Source of the DNA: Nitrososphaerota archaeon
GTDB taxonomy: Archaea; Thermoproteota; Nitrososphaeria; Nitrososphaerales; CADDZS01
Direction of reading: 5' to 3'
Length of the DNA stretch: 29,512 nt
NCBI GenBank assembly: GCA_021325255.1
Contig: JAJPHP010000014.1
Coordinates: 1 to 29,512 of the forward strand
Part shown: positions 7,870 to 15,728 of the stretch, piece after piece
Layout of the letters: every line of letters begins with the position of its first letter
How positions within the stretch are numbered: position 1 is the stretch's first letter
Made by a program: the position numbers and the translations under genes
The notes under the pieces: generated by a model
What the model was told of the DNA's origin: nothing
The model's input: the letters and a program-made list of their open reading frames with translations, nothing else
Database searches by the model: none

Positions 7870-9606
7870 TTGAGAAGAGAGAGAATTTTGACCTTGACGC
7901 AAGAGAAAGTTGTTGTGAAGCAGGAAGACAAAAGTACTAATCTCGCCAGCGCCCAAGTTCTGCAGGGACCAAAGAACGCGCCCCACAGGTCGTACTACAA
8001 GGCAATGGGCCTCGGCGACGCTGACCTGTTGAAGCCGCTCGTAGGGATTGCGAACACTTGGAACGAGGCGACGCCGTGCAACGTGCACCTCGACCAGCTC
8101 GCGGACAAGGCCTCCGAGGGTGTGGTGGCGGCGGGGGGCACTCCGAGGCAATTCGTCACGATAGCCGTCAGCGACGGGATCGCGATGGGCACGGAGGGCA
8201 TGAAGGCCTCGCTCGTTAGCAGAGAGGTGATAGCCGACTCTGTCGAGCTTATGATTAGGGCACACCAGTACGACGGCTTTGTCGGAATCGCCGGGTGCGA
8301 CAAGAGCCTCCCCGGAATTATGATCGCGATGGCGAGGCTCAACCTCCCCTCTGCGTTTGTGTATGGCGGGACTATAATGCCCGGCGTGCTGAACGGCAGA
8401 GATGTCACCGTGCAGGACGTCTTTGAGGGCGTGGGAGCGTTTGAGAGTGGGAGGATCTCGCTGGAAGAACTCAAGGCACTTGAGGACAATTCCTGCCCCG
8501 GCGCCGGATCCTGCGGAGGGCTGTATACTGCGAACACGATGGCGTGCATGAGCGAGGCGCTTGGACTCGCTCTACCTGGAAGCGCGACACCGCCGGCGGT
8601 CGACGGGAGGAGGGCGCAGTTTGTCTTTGAAACGGGAAGGGCCACGATCAGGGCAGTCGAGGAGGACTTGAAGCCCAGGCAGATTCTCACATATGAGGCG
8701 TTTGAGAACGCGATAAGCGTACTCCAGGCGATCGGCGGATCGACCAACGCAATACTTCACCTCCTCGCACTTTCGAAGGAGGTGGGAATCAAGCTCGCAC
8801 TGGAAGATTTTGAGAGGATAAGGAAAAAAATCCCGCACATCGCCGACCTGCGACCCGGGGGCAGATACGTGATGTACGACCTTGACAGGGTCGGCGGCGT
8901 CCCGCTGATAATGCACAAGCTTTTCCAGAAGGGGATGCTCCACGGCGAGTGCCTCACAGTCACGGGTAAGAACCTCAAGGCAAACCTGGAAGGTGTCAGA
9001 TTCGTGGAGAACCAGGATGTTGTTCGCTCGGTCGACAATCCGATAAGGCCCAACGGGACCGACGTGATACTCAGAGGATCACTTGCGCCGGACGGTGCCG
9101 TCGTCAAGGTCGCGGGACTTGAGACGCTGAAGGTAAGGGGGAGCGCGAAGGTGTTTGACCGCGAGGAACATGCGTTCGACGCTATCTCGAAGCGCAAGAT
9201 CCAGGAGGGCGACATCGTTGTCATCCGGTACGAGGGCCCAAAGGGCGGTCCAGGGATGAGGGAGATGCTCCAGGTCACCGCGGCGCTAGTTGGTCAGGGA
9301 TTAGGGCAGAAGGTGGGGCTCGTCACCGATGGAAGATTTTCGGGCGCAACCAGGGGAATCATGGTCGGGCACGTCTCCCCTGAGGCCTTCGTCGGCGGAC
9401 CGATCGCGCTTGTTAGAGACGGGGATCAGATTCAGATCGACGCCGAGGCTCAGAGGATAGACCTGCTTGTCTCCGATTCGGAGCTTGAGAGGAGAAGAAA
9501 GGAGTGGAGGGCGCCTGAGCCGAACTACAAGTGGGGCGCTCTCGCAAAGTACGCGAGCCTCGTGGGCTCGGCCTCGGAGGGCGCTGTCTGCTACCCGAAG
9601 CTCTGA
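7870..9606 (+). CDS. ilvD: Dihydroxy-acid dehydratase
   Basis: It converts 2,3-dihydroxy-isovalerate and 2,3-dihydroxy-3-methylvalerate to the 2-oxo acids leading to valine, leucine and isoleucine, in the cytosol with an Fe-S cluster. The three cluster cysteines are visible: Cys70 (NEATPCN), Cys143 (AGCDKS) and Cys215 (GAGSCGG). The C-terminal domain contains [12 protein letters not shown], the conserved active-site serine segment. The length of 578 aa is slightly long for archaeal members because the first 30 residues are not conserved in character. TTG codons at 7870, 7888 and 7894 are all possible starts. It is alone, without other ilv genes, and is followed by a hairpin at 9640-9659. Confidence 0.95.
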   Translation: MRRERILTLTQEKVVVKQEDKSTNLASAQVLQGPKNAPHRSYYKAMGLGDADLLKPLVGIANTWNEATPCNVHLDQLADKASEGVVAAGGTPRQFVTIAVSDGIAMGTEGMKASLVSREVIADSVELMIRAHQYDGFVGIAGCDKSLPGIMIAMARLNLPSAFVYGGTIMPGVLNGRDVTVQDVFEGVGAFESGRISLEELKALEDNSCPGAGSCGGLYTANTMACMSEALGLALPGSATPPAVDGRRAQFVFETGRATIRAVEEDLKPRQILTYEAFENAISVLQAIGGSTNAILHLLALSKEVGIKLALEDFERIRKKIPHIADLRPGGRYVMYDLDRVGGVPLIMHKLFQKGMLHGECLTVTGKNLKANLEGVRFVENQDVVRSVDNPIRPNGTDVILRGSLAPDGAVVKVAGLETLKVRGSAKVFDREEHAFDAISKRKIQEGDIVVIRYEGPKGGPGMREMLQVTAALVGQGLGQKVGLVTDGRFSGATRGIMVGHVSPEAFVGGPIALVRDGDQIQIDAEAQRIDLLVSDSELERRRKEWRAPEPNYKWGALAKYASLVGSASEGAVCYPKL

Positions 9607-9639
9607 GAATGATAGAAAACAAAGAAGCCGCACGCTTGT

Positions 9640-9659
9640 GGGGCATGGTGTATAGCCCC
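9640..9659 (+). terminator. Hairpin after ilvD
   Basis: GGGGC (9640-9644) pairs with GCCCC (9655-9659) across a 10-nt loop, 33 nt after the ilvD stop. There is no strong T-run until several bases later. Confidence 0.35.
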
Positions 9660-9679
9660 GGCGGGTGATTTTCCTTCCG

Positions 9680-9688
9680 TATATAAAT
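9680..9688 (+). promoter_or_regulatory. Strong TATA box upstream of the terminase-histone operon
   Basis: TATATAAAT is the clearest TATA box in the window, with a purine/pyrimidine-rich BRE-like stretch before it. The predicted transcription start is about 9706-9713, exactly at the edge of the palindrome at 9713. The transcript would run into the 9889 gene with a leader of about 175 nt, unless a short gene uses the ATG at 9761. Confidence 0.55.
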
Positions 9689-9712
9689 CGTAAAAGCATA
9701 TAGGCAAGCGTG

Positions 9713-9741
9713 TACAGTAATATTACTGTATAATTACTGTA
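9713..9741 (+). promoter_or_regulatory. Triple half-site operator (18-bp palindrome plus one direct copy)
   Basis: TACAGTAATATTACTGTA (9713-9730) is a perfect palindrome. The half-site ATTACTGTA recurs at 9733-9741, exactly 11 bp after its first copy at 9722-9730, i.e. about one helical turn. The site covers the predicted transcription start downstream of the TATA box, a normal place for archaeal repressors that block polymerase. The regulator is not identified in the window. Confidence 0.6.
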
Positions 9742-9857
9742 ACTTATTCCAAAGAACTTGATGTTTCAATTGACGAAGCTATTAGAAATGCGCCTCTTCA
9801 ACTACGTTGAAGATGCGAGGAAAAAAATGCGCCTGTGTGAAAAAGATACTCGGATTT

Positions 9858-9868
9858 TACTACTTAAA
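9858..9868 (+). promoter_or_regulatory. Possible second promoter, leaderless, for the 9889 gene
   Basis: TACTTAAAC is centred about 25-27 nt upstream of the ATG at 9889. Just upstream, TCTTCAAC-TAC-GTTGAAGA (9795-9813) is a perfect 8-bp inverted repeat that could be a further regulatory element. Confidence 0.3.
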
Positions 9869-9888
9869 CTCATTACATATGACTTACG

Positions 9889-10320
9889 ATGGCAAGCGAT
9901 GATATTGCGAAAGGGATTGAAGAAGAACAAGACAGTTCAAAGACCAAAGCTCGTGATGACGACCGCCGCAAGAAGTACGAGAGGATACTTGATGAATCGA
10001 TAGACCGGCTCGTTGCTTTCTCCCGAAGGCTCGACGATCTGATTGATTCGACCAATTCTAAGAGCCTGCCGAGCCTGATGAATACGAGGGCTCGAGTTCA
10101 GGCTGAGCTCACCTACTTGATCCTAGTGGCCATGAATCCGAAACTCAAACTCATGCCAGACACTCTGCGGAGCAGGGATTTCGCAAAGTTGATCCAGAGC
10201 GCACTCGTGAAGGAAGAAGCTCCGAGAGTCGCAAAGGCTCTCGAGGAGAGAGCTGGCGAAGCGGCAACAGTTTCCGAGCGGAAACAAGTCGGTGAGGCAG
10301 CGCCCTCCGAAGAAAGATAA
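9889..10320 (+). CDS. Small charged helical protein, first gene of the terminase operon
   Basis: No family is recognised. The 143-aa product is almost wholly alpha-helical by composition. Residues 1-30 are strongly acidic/basic, about 30-60 are coiled-coil-like, 65-100 hold a more hydrophobic helical core, and the last 35 residues are charged and Ala/Glu-rich. No signal peptide or membrane segment is seen. It ends 2 bp before the terminase start, so the two are almost certainly co-transcribed. In phages the gene before the large terminase subunit is usually the small subunit, a helical DNA-recognition protein of similar size. That role is an inference from position and helicity only, since no helix-turn-helix is evident. 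Confidence 0.75.
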   Translation: MASDDIAKGIEEEQDSSKTKARDDDRRKKYERILDESIDRLVAFSRRLDDLIDSTNSKSLPSLMNTRARVQAELTYLILVAMNPKLKLMPDTLRSRDFAKLIQSALVKEEAPRVAKALEERAGEAATVSERKQVGEAAPSEER

Positions 10321-10322
10321 TC

Positions 10323-11729
10323 GTGGAGCTGTGCGCGTTGGAAGACGAATTCCCGCCGGAGGAACAACTCTTCGCCGCTCTCAGAGCCGTCGCGGAAAGC
10401 CCGTCCAGGTTCTGTAGCGCGCTCCTTGAGTTCGAGCCTTATCCATACCAGGTGAAGATGCTTGAGGACCCGTCGAAGCAGATAGTCGTGTGCGCTGCAA
10501 GGCGCGTGGGCAAATCGCTGGTCATGGCGGCGAAGGCGCTGTGGTTTGCGTTCACGCACCCCAGGTCGTCCACGCTCGTGGTCGCGTCAACGCAGAGGCA
10601 GTCGATGCTCATGTTCGACAAGATGCTCTCGCTGATGGCGAAGAACGCGCTGCTTCAGGAATCGATCGTGAGAAAGACGCGCACCATCCTTGAGTTCACC
10701 AACGGTTCGAGGATAGTAGCACTCCCCTGCGGGAGGGATGGGAGGACGCTCCGCGGCGAGACGGCCGATCTGATAATCGTGGACGAGGCGGCGTTTGTCC
10801 CGGAGGAGGTGATCCTCTCTGTCCTGATGCCAATGCTCGCGACGACCAGCGGGACGATGATCCTGCTCTCGACCCCGTACGACAAGTCGCACTTCTTTTT
10901 TAGGGCGTTTAACCTGCCGCAGTGGAGCAAGTACAGGTTCAAGACCTCCGATAACCCGCTCGTGAGCCGCGAGTACCTCGAGATGCAGAAGGAGATGCTC
11001 GGGGATAAGAGGTTCAGGCAGGAATATGAGGCAGAGTTTGTGGACGACGAAAAGACGTACTTTCCAATGGAGCTCTTGAGAGGGTGCGTCCACGCCTGCG
11101 AGAGCCCACAGTGTTCGTTTTGCAGGGCGTTGAAGGGAGACCTGTCGCAGGTCGGAGGAGGTCTCTACGCGGGGTATGATCCTGGCGGGAACAAGGATAT
11201 GGCTGCGCTCGCCGTGCTGAGCAAGGTTCCGGGCAGGTCTATCTCTGTAAAGAAGCAGGAGCAGAGTAAAGAGTTCGAACCCGCTTTCAGGCTAGTTTAC
11301 ACAAAGACGTTCCTTGCGGAAAACTCGGAGGGCGGTGTGGTGTACACACGCTTCAACACTGAGATTGCCGACCTGCACAGGAAATACCCTTTGAAGAAAC
11401 TCTTCATGGACGCGACCGGGATTGGGTCCCCGATCCTTCAACAGTGTAAGAGCCTGGGTCTTCCTGTGGAGGGGCTAACGCTGCACTTGAGGAATAAGGA
11501 GGAGCTGTTCGCGAACCTGAGAGTTCTCCTGGAGACCAGGAAGATTGAGCTTCCCGACAGCTTGGAGCTCCTCACGAGCCTGAACTGCATCACCTCGGAG
11601 AGGACCTCGACCGGCGGTTCTGCGTTTTCTCACCCTCCGGGGACGCATGACGACCTGGCATATGCACTTGCTCTTGCCGCATGGAGGGCTGGGAGAGGGG
11701 AGCCGACGATAATTCCTATGTTCAGTTGA
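10323..11729 (+). CDS. Phage-type terminase large subunit (ATPase plus nuclease)
   Basis: In viruses this motor translocates DNA into a procapsid and cuts it to length. The 468-aa protein has the full two-domain layout. The N-terminal ATPase shows a Walker A-like CAARRVGKS (57-65), Walker B LIIVDEA (150-156, Asp154/Glu155) and coupling motif LLSTP (181-185). The C-terminal RNase H-like nuclease has candidate metal acids Asp286 (GYDPGG), Asp363 (FMDATG) and Asp443/Asp444 (THDDLAYA). No key residue looks lost. Between the domains are four cysteines, Cys255, 259, 264 and 267, a possible zinc knuckle. The start is GTG, 2 bp after the preceding stop. No portal, protease, capsid or tail gene is nearby, so this may be a domesticated copy or the last part of a provirus. 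Confidence 0.88.
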   Translation: MELCALEDEFPPEEQLFAALRAVAESPSRFCSALLEFEPYPYQVKMLEDPSKQIVVCAARRVGKSLVMAAKALWFAFTHPRSSTLVVASTQRQSMLMFDKMLSLMAKNALLQESIVRKTRTILEFTNGSRIVALPCGRDGRTLRGETADLIIVDEAAFVPEEVILSVLMPMLATTSGTMILLSTPYDKSHFFFRAFNLPQWSKYRFKTSDNPLVSREYLEMQKEMLGDKRFRQEYEAEFVDDEKTYFPMELLRGCVHACESPQCSFCRALKGDLSQVGGGLYAGYDPGGNKDMAALAVLSKVPGRSISVKKQEQSKEFEPAFRLVYTKTFLAENSEGGVVYTRFNTEIADLHRKYPLKKLFMDATGIGSPILQQCKSLGLPVEGLTLHLRNKEELFANLRVLLETRKIELPDSLELLTSLNCITSERTSTGGSAFSHPPGTHDDLAYALALAAWRAGRGEPTIIPMFS

Positions 11730-11965
11730 GAGAACTGTCTTTGAAAGTTGGATTTACTTACTACAACTGCCTGGCCTTTTTGAAGAAGGCAGGTGCTAGG
11801 CAGACAAGCGAGGAGGCGGTGGAGGAGCTCTGCAAGATTGTGGAGGAGATTGCCCTAGACATCGCAAAGCGGGCCGTACTCTTTGCCGAGGATGATCAGA
11901 GGTTGAAGGTCTTGCCGGAGGATGTGAAGAACGCGAAGAAAGAGTTTCTCGAGTTCCAGAACTGA
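11726..11965 (+). CDS. Archaeal histone-fold protein (divergent)
   Basis: This is a DNA-binding or chromatin-associated protein of 79 aa from the TTG at 11726. Its TTGA overlaps the terminase stop; an upstream ATG at 11681 would add 15 residues and overlap more. Alignment by eye with archaeal histones: AFLKKAGARQTSEEA matches helix 1 and loop 1, CKIVEEIALDIAKRAVLFAE matches the long central helix, and RLKVLPEDVKNAKKEF matches loop 2 and helix 3. The usual R-K-T-I-K loop is changed to R-L-K-V-L, and the preceding loop is acidic (AEDDQR). DNA affinity or the dimer partner may therefore differ from canonical histones. Coupling to the terminase suggests a joint role, but a simple read-through neighbour is possible. 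Confidence 0.8.
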   Translation: MRELSLKVGFTYYNCLAFLKKAGARQTSEEAVEELCKIVEEIALDIAKRAVLFAEDDQRLKVLPEDVKNAKKEFLEFQN

Positions 11966-12212
11966 AGGTTTGTCTGGAGATTCATATTTCAAAAGGAAGC
12001 GGGCATCTGGGGATTAGGGACGTTTATCGGTCTGGAAAACAGTTTCCTTGCTTGCTTTAGGAAGAAGAATAATTCTCTAAGCAATCGCAATTTGCCAAAT
12101 TGCTTTTGTTTGATCGTTTGCGACGTCTCCTTCGGGCGCTTGCGTGAAACTCTCATTGGCGCGATTTTTTTGCGCGGAAGGATCTTTGGGGGATAGAGGG
12201 TGACCGCGACGG
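11966..12212. other. Non-coding spacer with hairpin, likely end of the operon
   Basis: No convincing gene is seen. AAGCAAT (12079-12085) pairs with ATTGCTT (12099-12105) in front of a T-rich tract, a candidate terminator. An alternative stem, GCAATTT/AAATTGC, uses overlapping bases. Base composition changes from GC-rich to AT-rich across this spacer. Confidence 0.4.
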
Positions 12213-12332
12213 ATGTCGCAAGATAAGTAAATTCGACGCCCTCCTGAGAAGTATGACAAGTTCATCCGCAGGAGGTTTGATCTGATCTTCGAGAATCTCA
12301 AGAAACACTTCCCCGGCATAGTGGAGGACTAG
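12213..12332 (+). pseudogene. Tiny gene remnant with an in-frame TAA
   Basis: From ATG 12213 the frame reads MSQDK, then TAA (12228-12230), then 33 protein-like codons including KYDKFIRRRFDLIFENLKKH and ending PGIVED-TAG. The helical, charged run after the stop is unlike random translation. No family is recognised. It may be a short former gene or the tail of a longer one; a chance frame remains possible. Confidence 0.3.
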
Positions 12333-12576
12333 TCGAGTCTTATTTTTCATTCGATTTGCAGTCCGAGGCCCCATTTCGCATACCGAGATTTGTTAACTTT
12401 ATCTTGCAAATTGGGAAGATTTCGGATACTAAAGCGAAGTGCACGTACTGGCTATAGGGAATATTGTAATAGCCTAACAAACTACACTAGACAATAGCGG
12501 TTCGTGACGATTGTCGGCACTGCTGCCTCGGAATCGAGATTGGATAGGAATAGAATTGTCGAGTGGCACGCGTGAC

Positions 12577-13205
12577 ATGAGCGAACGCAGGACGCGGAAG
12601 GAGCTGATCGACAAGCAACTCTTCCGCGCCGGATGGATCAGGAACTATATCAAAGAAGAAGTAAACACGGTCAGATCTAACTTCGCTGAAAAGGACTACG
12701 TCCCTTCAGAAGGGAGAGGTGATAATTCGGGGCGGTTTGTTGATTACTTGCTTCTTGCTGAGGACAACTCTCCCATTGCCTTCATCGAAGCAAAAAGTAT
12801 TCCGTCTCGGAAGACAACGGAAGGGCGCAAGCGCGAACCTATCTCAACGATATTAGGTGCAAACCAAACCTACTCAAGAGCGACGGTCCAGGAAAGAACG
12901 TTACACATTTTCTAATTTCCGAAGCGCCTCAAAAGCCGCAAAGAATCCAGCGCGAAGAAAGGATCCAGCAAATCGACCACCTCAGGGAATCCGCCTGCAG
13001 GCAAGGCAGAGGGAAGACTATGCTGCTCGACTTAGAGATGTACTACCTTCCCTGGCTCTTGGAGATACAGGAGAAGAACCTGGGTTTTCCGGATATTATT
13101 CAAGTTGAAAATGAGAACGGATTGCTTGATCCGATTTCACCAGAGGAATGGATCGAACTATTGAAGTCCACACAGAATACTGTTACGGGACAAGAATCAT
13201 GGTAG
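12577..13205 (+). pseudogene. Type I restriction HsdR-like N-terminal domain, frameshifted and truncated
   Basis: The start ATG at 12577 gives RTRKELIDKQLFRAGW followed by RFVDYLLL and IAFIEAK. This is the typical N-terminus of type I restriction R subunits and related helicase-nucleases, with a PD-(D/E)XK core (Asp of VDYLL; Glu and Lys of EAK). A one-base loss near the GGG at 12823-12825 shifts the frame. The other frame continues in family style with AQARTYLNDI and then a long protein-like stretch to a TAG at 13203-13205. The helicase domains of a full HsdR (about 700-1000 aa) are absent, and no hsdM or hsdS is nearby. It is clearly broken: a remnant of a restriction system. Confidence 0.65.
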
Positions 13206-13340
13206 CAGATTCAAGTAATGACCTCTTTGTTATGTGAAACTCGATAACTTCGTCAAGATCTTCAGTTCTGCACAAGCATACGCACCAGGCATAGGTGATT
13301 ATGAACCAGGCCACCCAGAAGTTGGCCTGGAAAAGCTAAA

Positions 13341-13349
13341 GCATAATAG
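13341..13349 (+). promoter_or_regulatory. TATA-like box for the large surface protein
   Basis: GCATAATAG is centred about 28 nt before the ATG at 13373, consistent with leaderless transcription. Confidence 0.4.
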
Positions 13350-13372
13350 AAGTACTAACTCGCACCCTCGAT

Positions 13373-15700
13373 ATGTTTCGACTGTCGACGGTTCTCCTTA
13401 TTCTGTTTTCACTATTGCTGGTGTGTAACCTCCAATCGATGATAGTTACGAATCCAGCGCATATGCCCTACCGGAATCACTACATTCCATACTCATATGC
13501 AACTAGTTCTCCAAACATCAACATCACAGAGTCGGGTCCGGAAGTCCACGCTTACAGCCAAGGTAGCTACGTAGTCTCAGATCAAACTACAAGTACAAAC
13601 TCGAATGATATATTCATTCAACTGTATGGTTTCGCTGCAAATCCGCTTTTCAATAACAGCCCTAACTATGACTATTATATCTTCGATATTTACGAATCAG
13701 CGACTGCGGCATCGGGCAGTGGATGGTCTGTAGACAGTGGAGGTCATGCTTCCCCAAATGGCGATACAATTAATGTTACGGTTTCTGTTTGTAACTCACC
13801 TGGTGAACAGATTCTTCAAGGAAATATCTCGCCCAATTCTCCGCAAGATCCAACAGCGGACAACACGCCCCAATCCACGTCAGTCGATCTGTCGTATAGT
13901 GGTTTTAGCATTGGAATAAGCCATACATTTACTGCTCCAAAAAGTCAGACAGATAACGAAAGTCCCACAGACTATTGCCACGTCAGTTGGTATTCTTCCG
14001 ACAATGAAGGAGACAGTCCCGCAGGTGTATCGGGATATCTGTACGACTTCGCTTTTGGATTGCAAGTGCCTAAAGGTCAGCCGGCAGCTATTGGAGGTTT
14101 AGCATTTGGGAATTTCTATAAATGTACATTTTGGCTGTTGAACTCATGCCTATCTCACCTTAGCGATCACCCTAGCCTCAGTTTCTCTAGTTCCTTTACG
14201 ACACCTCCACTAACTAATGTCACGTCGAGTCCTAGTGGCCCCGGATTTGTTCAGGTCGATGGGCAATCAGTTTCTACACCTCAGCCTTACGTTTGGGATG
14301 AAGGGAATTCTCACACGATCACAGCATCGACATACGTGAATCAAGGAATCGGAAAGAGGTTTCTTTTTAGCTCTTGGAGCGATGGAGGAAGTATATCTCA
14401 TAACATCCAAGCCCCCACCTCTCCGACCACCTTCATTGCATACTTTTACGAGCAGGACGAACTCAATATCAGCCAGAGTTCATTCGGAACGACGGATCCT
14501 CCGCCAAGCCCCACGCCTTATTGGTACAACAGCACTCAGACCGCAACGGTCAAAGCTATCCCGAGTAGCGGATACGCGCTTTCGGGTTGGACTCTCGATG
14601 GACAGAGCTATGGTAATGCGAATCCAATTACTATTCCGATGAGTTCTCCTCACACCTTGGTTGCAAATTTTGTTCAAGAACCATCATTGGTTGTCAGTGC
14701 TGGGTTAGGAGGCACAGTGTCTGTCCAGTCCTCTGCCATAAACAACGGTGCTCCCCAAACAATTTCGGCTGGCTCAAGTGAAACATACGTTGTTCCTTCT
14801 GGCTCACAGGTCACACTTACCGCAAATCCCACAAATTCGTATCTCTTCGGAAACTGGACGGGCACTCAATTTAGCAACGCAAACCCCATGCTAGTTACAG
14901 TGACCTCGAACATGCAAGAAAGTGCAAACTTTGCGCAGCCAATGACTACAGTCGTTTTCTCAGTTAACGGATTAGGATCTTCTGCGTCAGGCGTATTCCT
15001 CACTGTAGATGGTTCGTCTTATAGTATGTCTGCTTTACCGAAGAAGTTTTCTTGGCTGGTGGGGTCTACTCACAGTTTTGCGTGGTCGCAGAATGTGACA
15101 GGAAGCCCGGGAATAAGATATGTTTGGGAATCTACCAGCGGATTCACAAATGCTGAATCTGGGACAATAATAGTTCCTGCTGGTGGAGGTACGATAGTCT
15201 CGAATTGGAACACCGAGTATCTGTTGACATTCAGTACGACGGGGCTAGATAATTCGGCGGCAGGCGTCATCTTAATCGTCAATGGTCAAGACTATTCCTA
15301 TACTCAGCTTCCACTACAGCTTTGGGCAACTTCCGGAAGTTCGATAAGCTTCGGTTATCAAACTTCAATCTCTAGTGGTTCCTCTGGAGAGAAGTTTACT
15401 CTCAACATTGTTTCTGTCTCTTCGCCATTTTCGGTGAGTGGGCCCGCTAATATTCTAGCGAGCTATACACAGTCGGATCACAATACAATTAGCCAACCTA
15501 ATGCCAGTAACAATCCCCCGGTGACGTCAAGCAGTTCATCCTCTAGTTTAGTCCCAACTACAACTGCTTCGGTTTCTACAGCATATCCGCGCTCAAATGC
15601 ATCAAGAGCGATAGATACGACCACTATATTGGCAGGAGCTGCAATTGCGTCTGTCGCGATAGGCCTAATCGCTGGCTTCTTTCTTCGCAGACCAAGATAG
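13373..15700 (+). CDS. Large secreted, membrane-anchored surface protein with repeat domains
   Basis: This 775-aa protein is probably displayed on the cell surface. Residues 1-24 form a signal peptide. The N-terminal domain to about 280 is a Ser/Thr/Asn-rich beta domain with several cysteines. Three InlB-B-like/bacterial-repeat modules follow at about 285-360, 362-434 and 437-521, each with a G-W/S-W core (Trp335, Trp406, Trp495) and an aromatic N-F or Y-F end. Two related modules then occur at about 525-610 and 615-690, opening FSVNGLGSSASGV and FSTTGLDNSAAGV. A Ser/Thr/Pro stalk leads to a C-terminal membrane helix (about 748-771) and the tail RRPR. Many N-x-S/T sequons suggest glycosylation. 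Adhesion or envelope structure is inferred; no enzyme motif is seen. Confidence 0.8.
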   Translation: MFRLSTVLLILFSLLLVCNLQSMIVTNPAHMPYRNHYIPYSYATSSPNINITESGPEVHAYSQGSYVVSDQTTSTNSNDIFIQLYGFAANPLFNNSPNYDYYIFDIYESATAASGSGWSVDSGGHASPNGDTINVTVSVCNSPGEQILQGNISPNSPQDPTADNTPQSTSVDLSYSGFSIGISHTFTAPKSQTDNESPTDYCHVSWYSSDNEGDSPAGVSGYLYDFAFGLQVPKGQPAAIGGLAFGNFYKCTFWLLNSCLSHLSDHPSLSFSSSFTTPPLTNVTSSPSGPGFVQVDGQSVSTPQPYVWDEGNSHTITASTYVNQGIGKRFLFSSWSDGGSISHNIQAPTSPTTFIAYFYEQDELNISQSSFGTTDPPPSPTPYWYNSTQTATVKAIPSSGYALSGWTLDGQSYGNANPITIPMSSPHTLVANFVQEPSLVVSAGLGGTVSVQSSAINNGAPQTISAGSSETYVVPSGSQVTLTANPTNSYLFGNWTGTQFSNANPMLVTVTSNMQESANFAQPMTTVVFSVNGLGSSASGVFLTVDGSSYSMSALPKKFSWLVGSTHSFAWSQNVTGSPGIRYVWESTSGFTNAESGTIIVPAGGGTIVSNWNTEYLLTFSTTGLDNSAAGVILIVNGQDYSYTQLPLQLWATSGSSISFGYQTSISSGSSGEKFTLNIVSVSSPFSVSGPANILASYTQSDHNTISQPNASNNPPVTSSSSSSSLVPTTTASVSTAYPRSNASRAIDTTTILAGAAIASVAIGLIAGFFLRRPR

Positions 15701-15728
15701 AAGCCCAGAAACTTTATCGAAATCAATC

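Noticed and set aside
9761..10003. An 80-codon plus-strand frame starting right after the palindromic operator.
   Set aside because: Its second half overlaps the better-supported 9889-10320 gene in another frame, its composition is not convincing, and no family is recognised. It remains possible that its first 40 codons act as a leader peptide.
13234..13428. A 64-codon frame overlapping the start of the large surface protein.
   Set aside because: The second half is a shadow of the surface-protein gene and its promoter region; no motif is seen.
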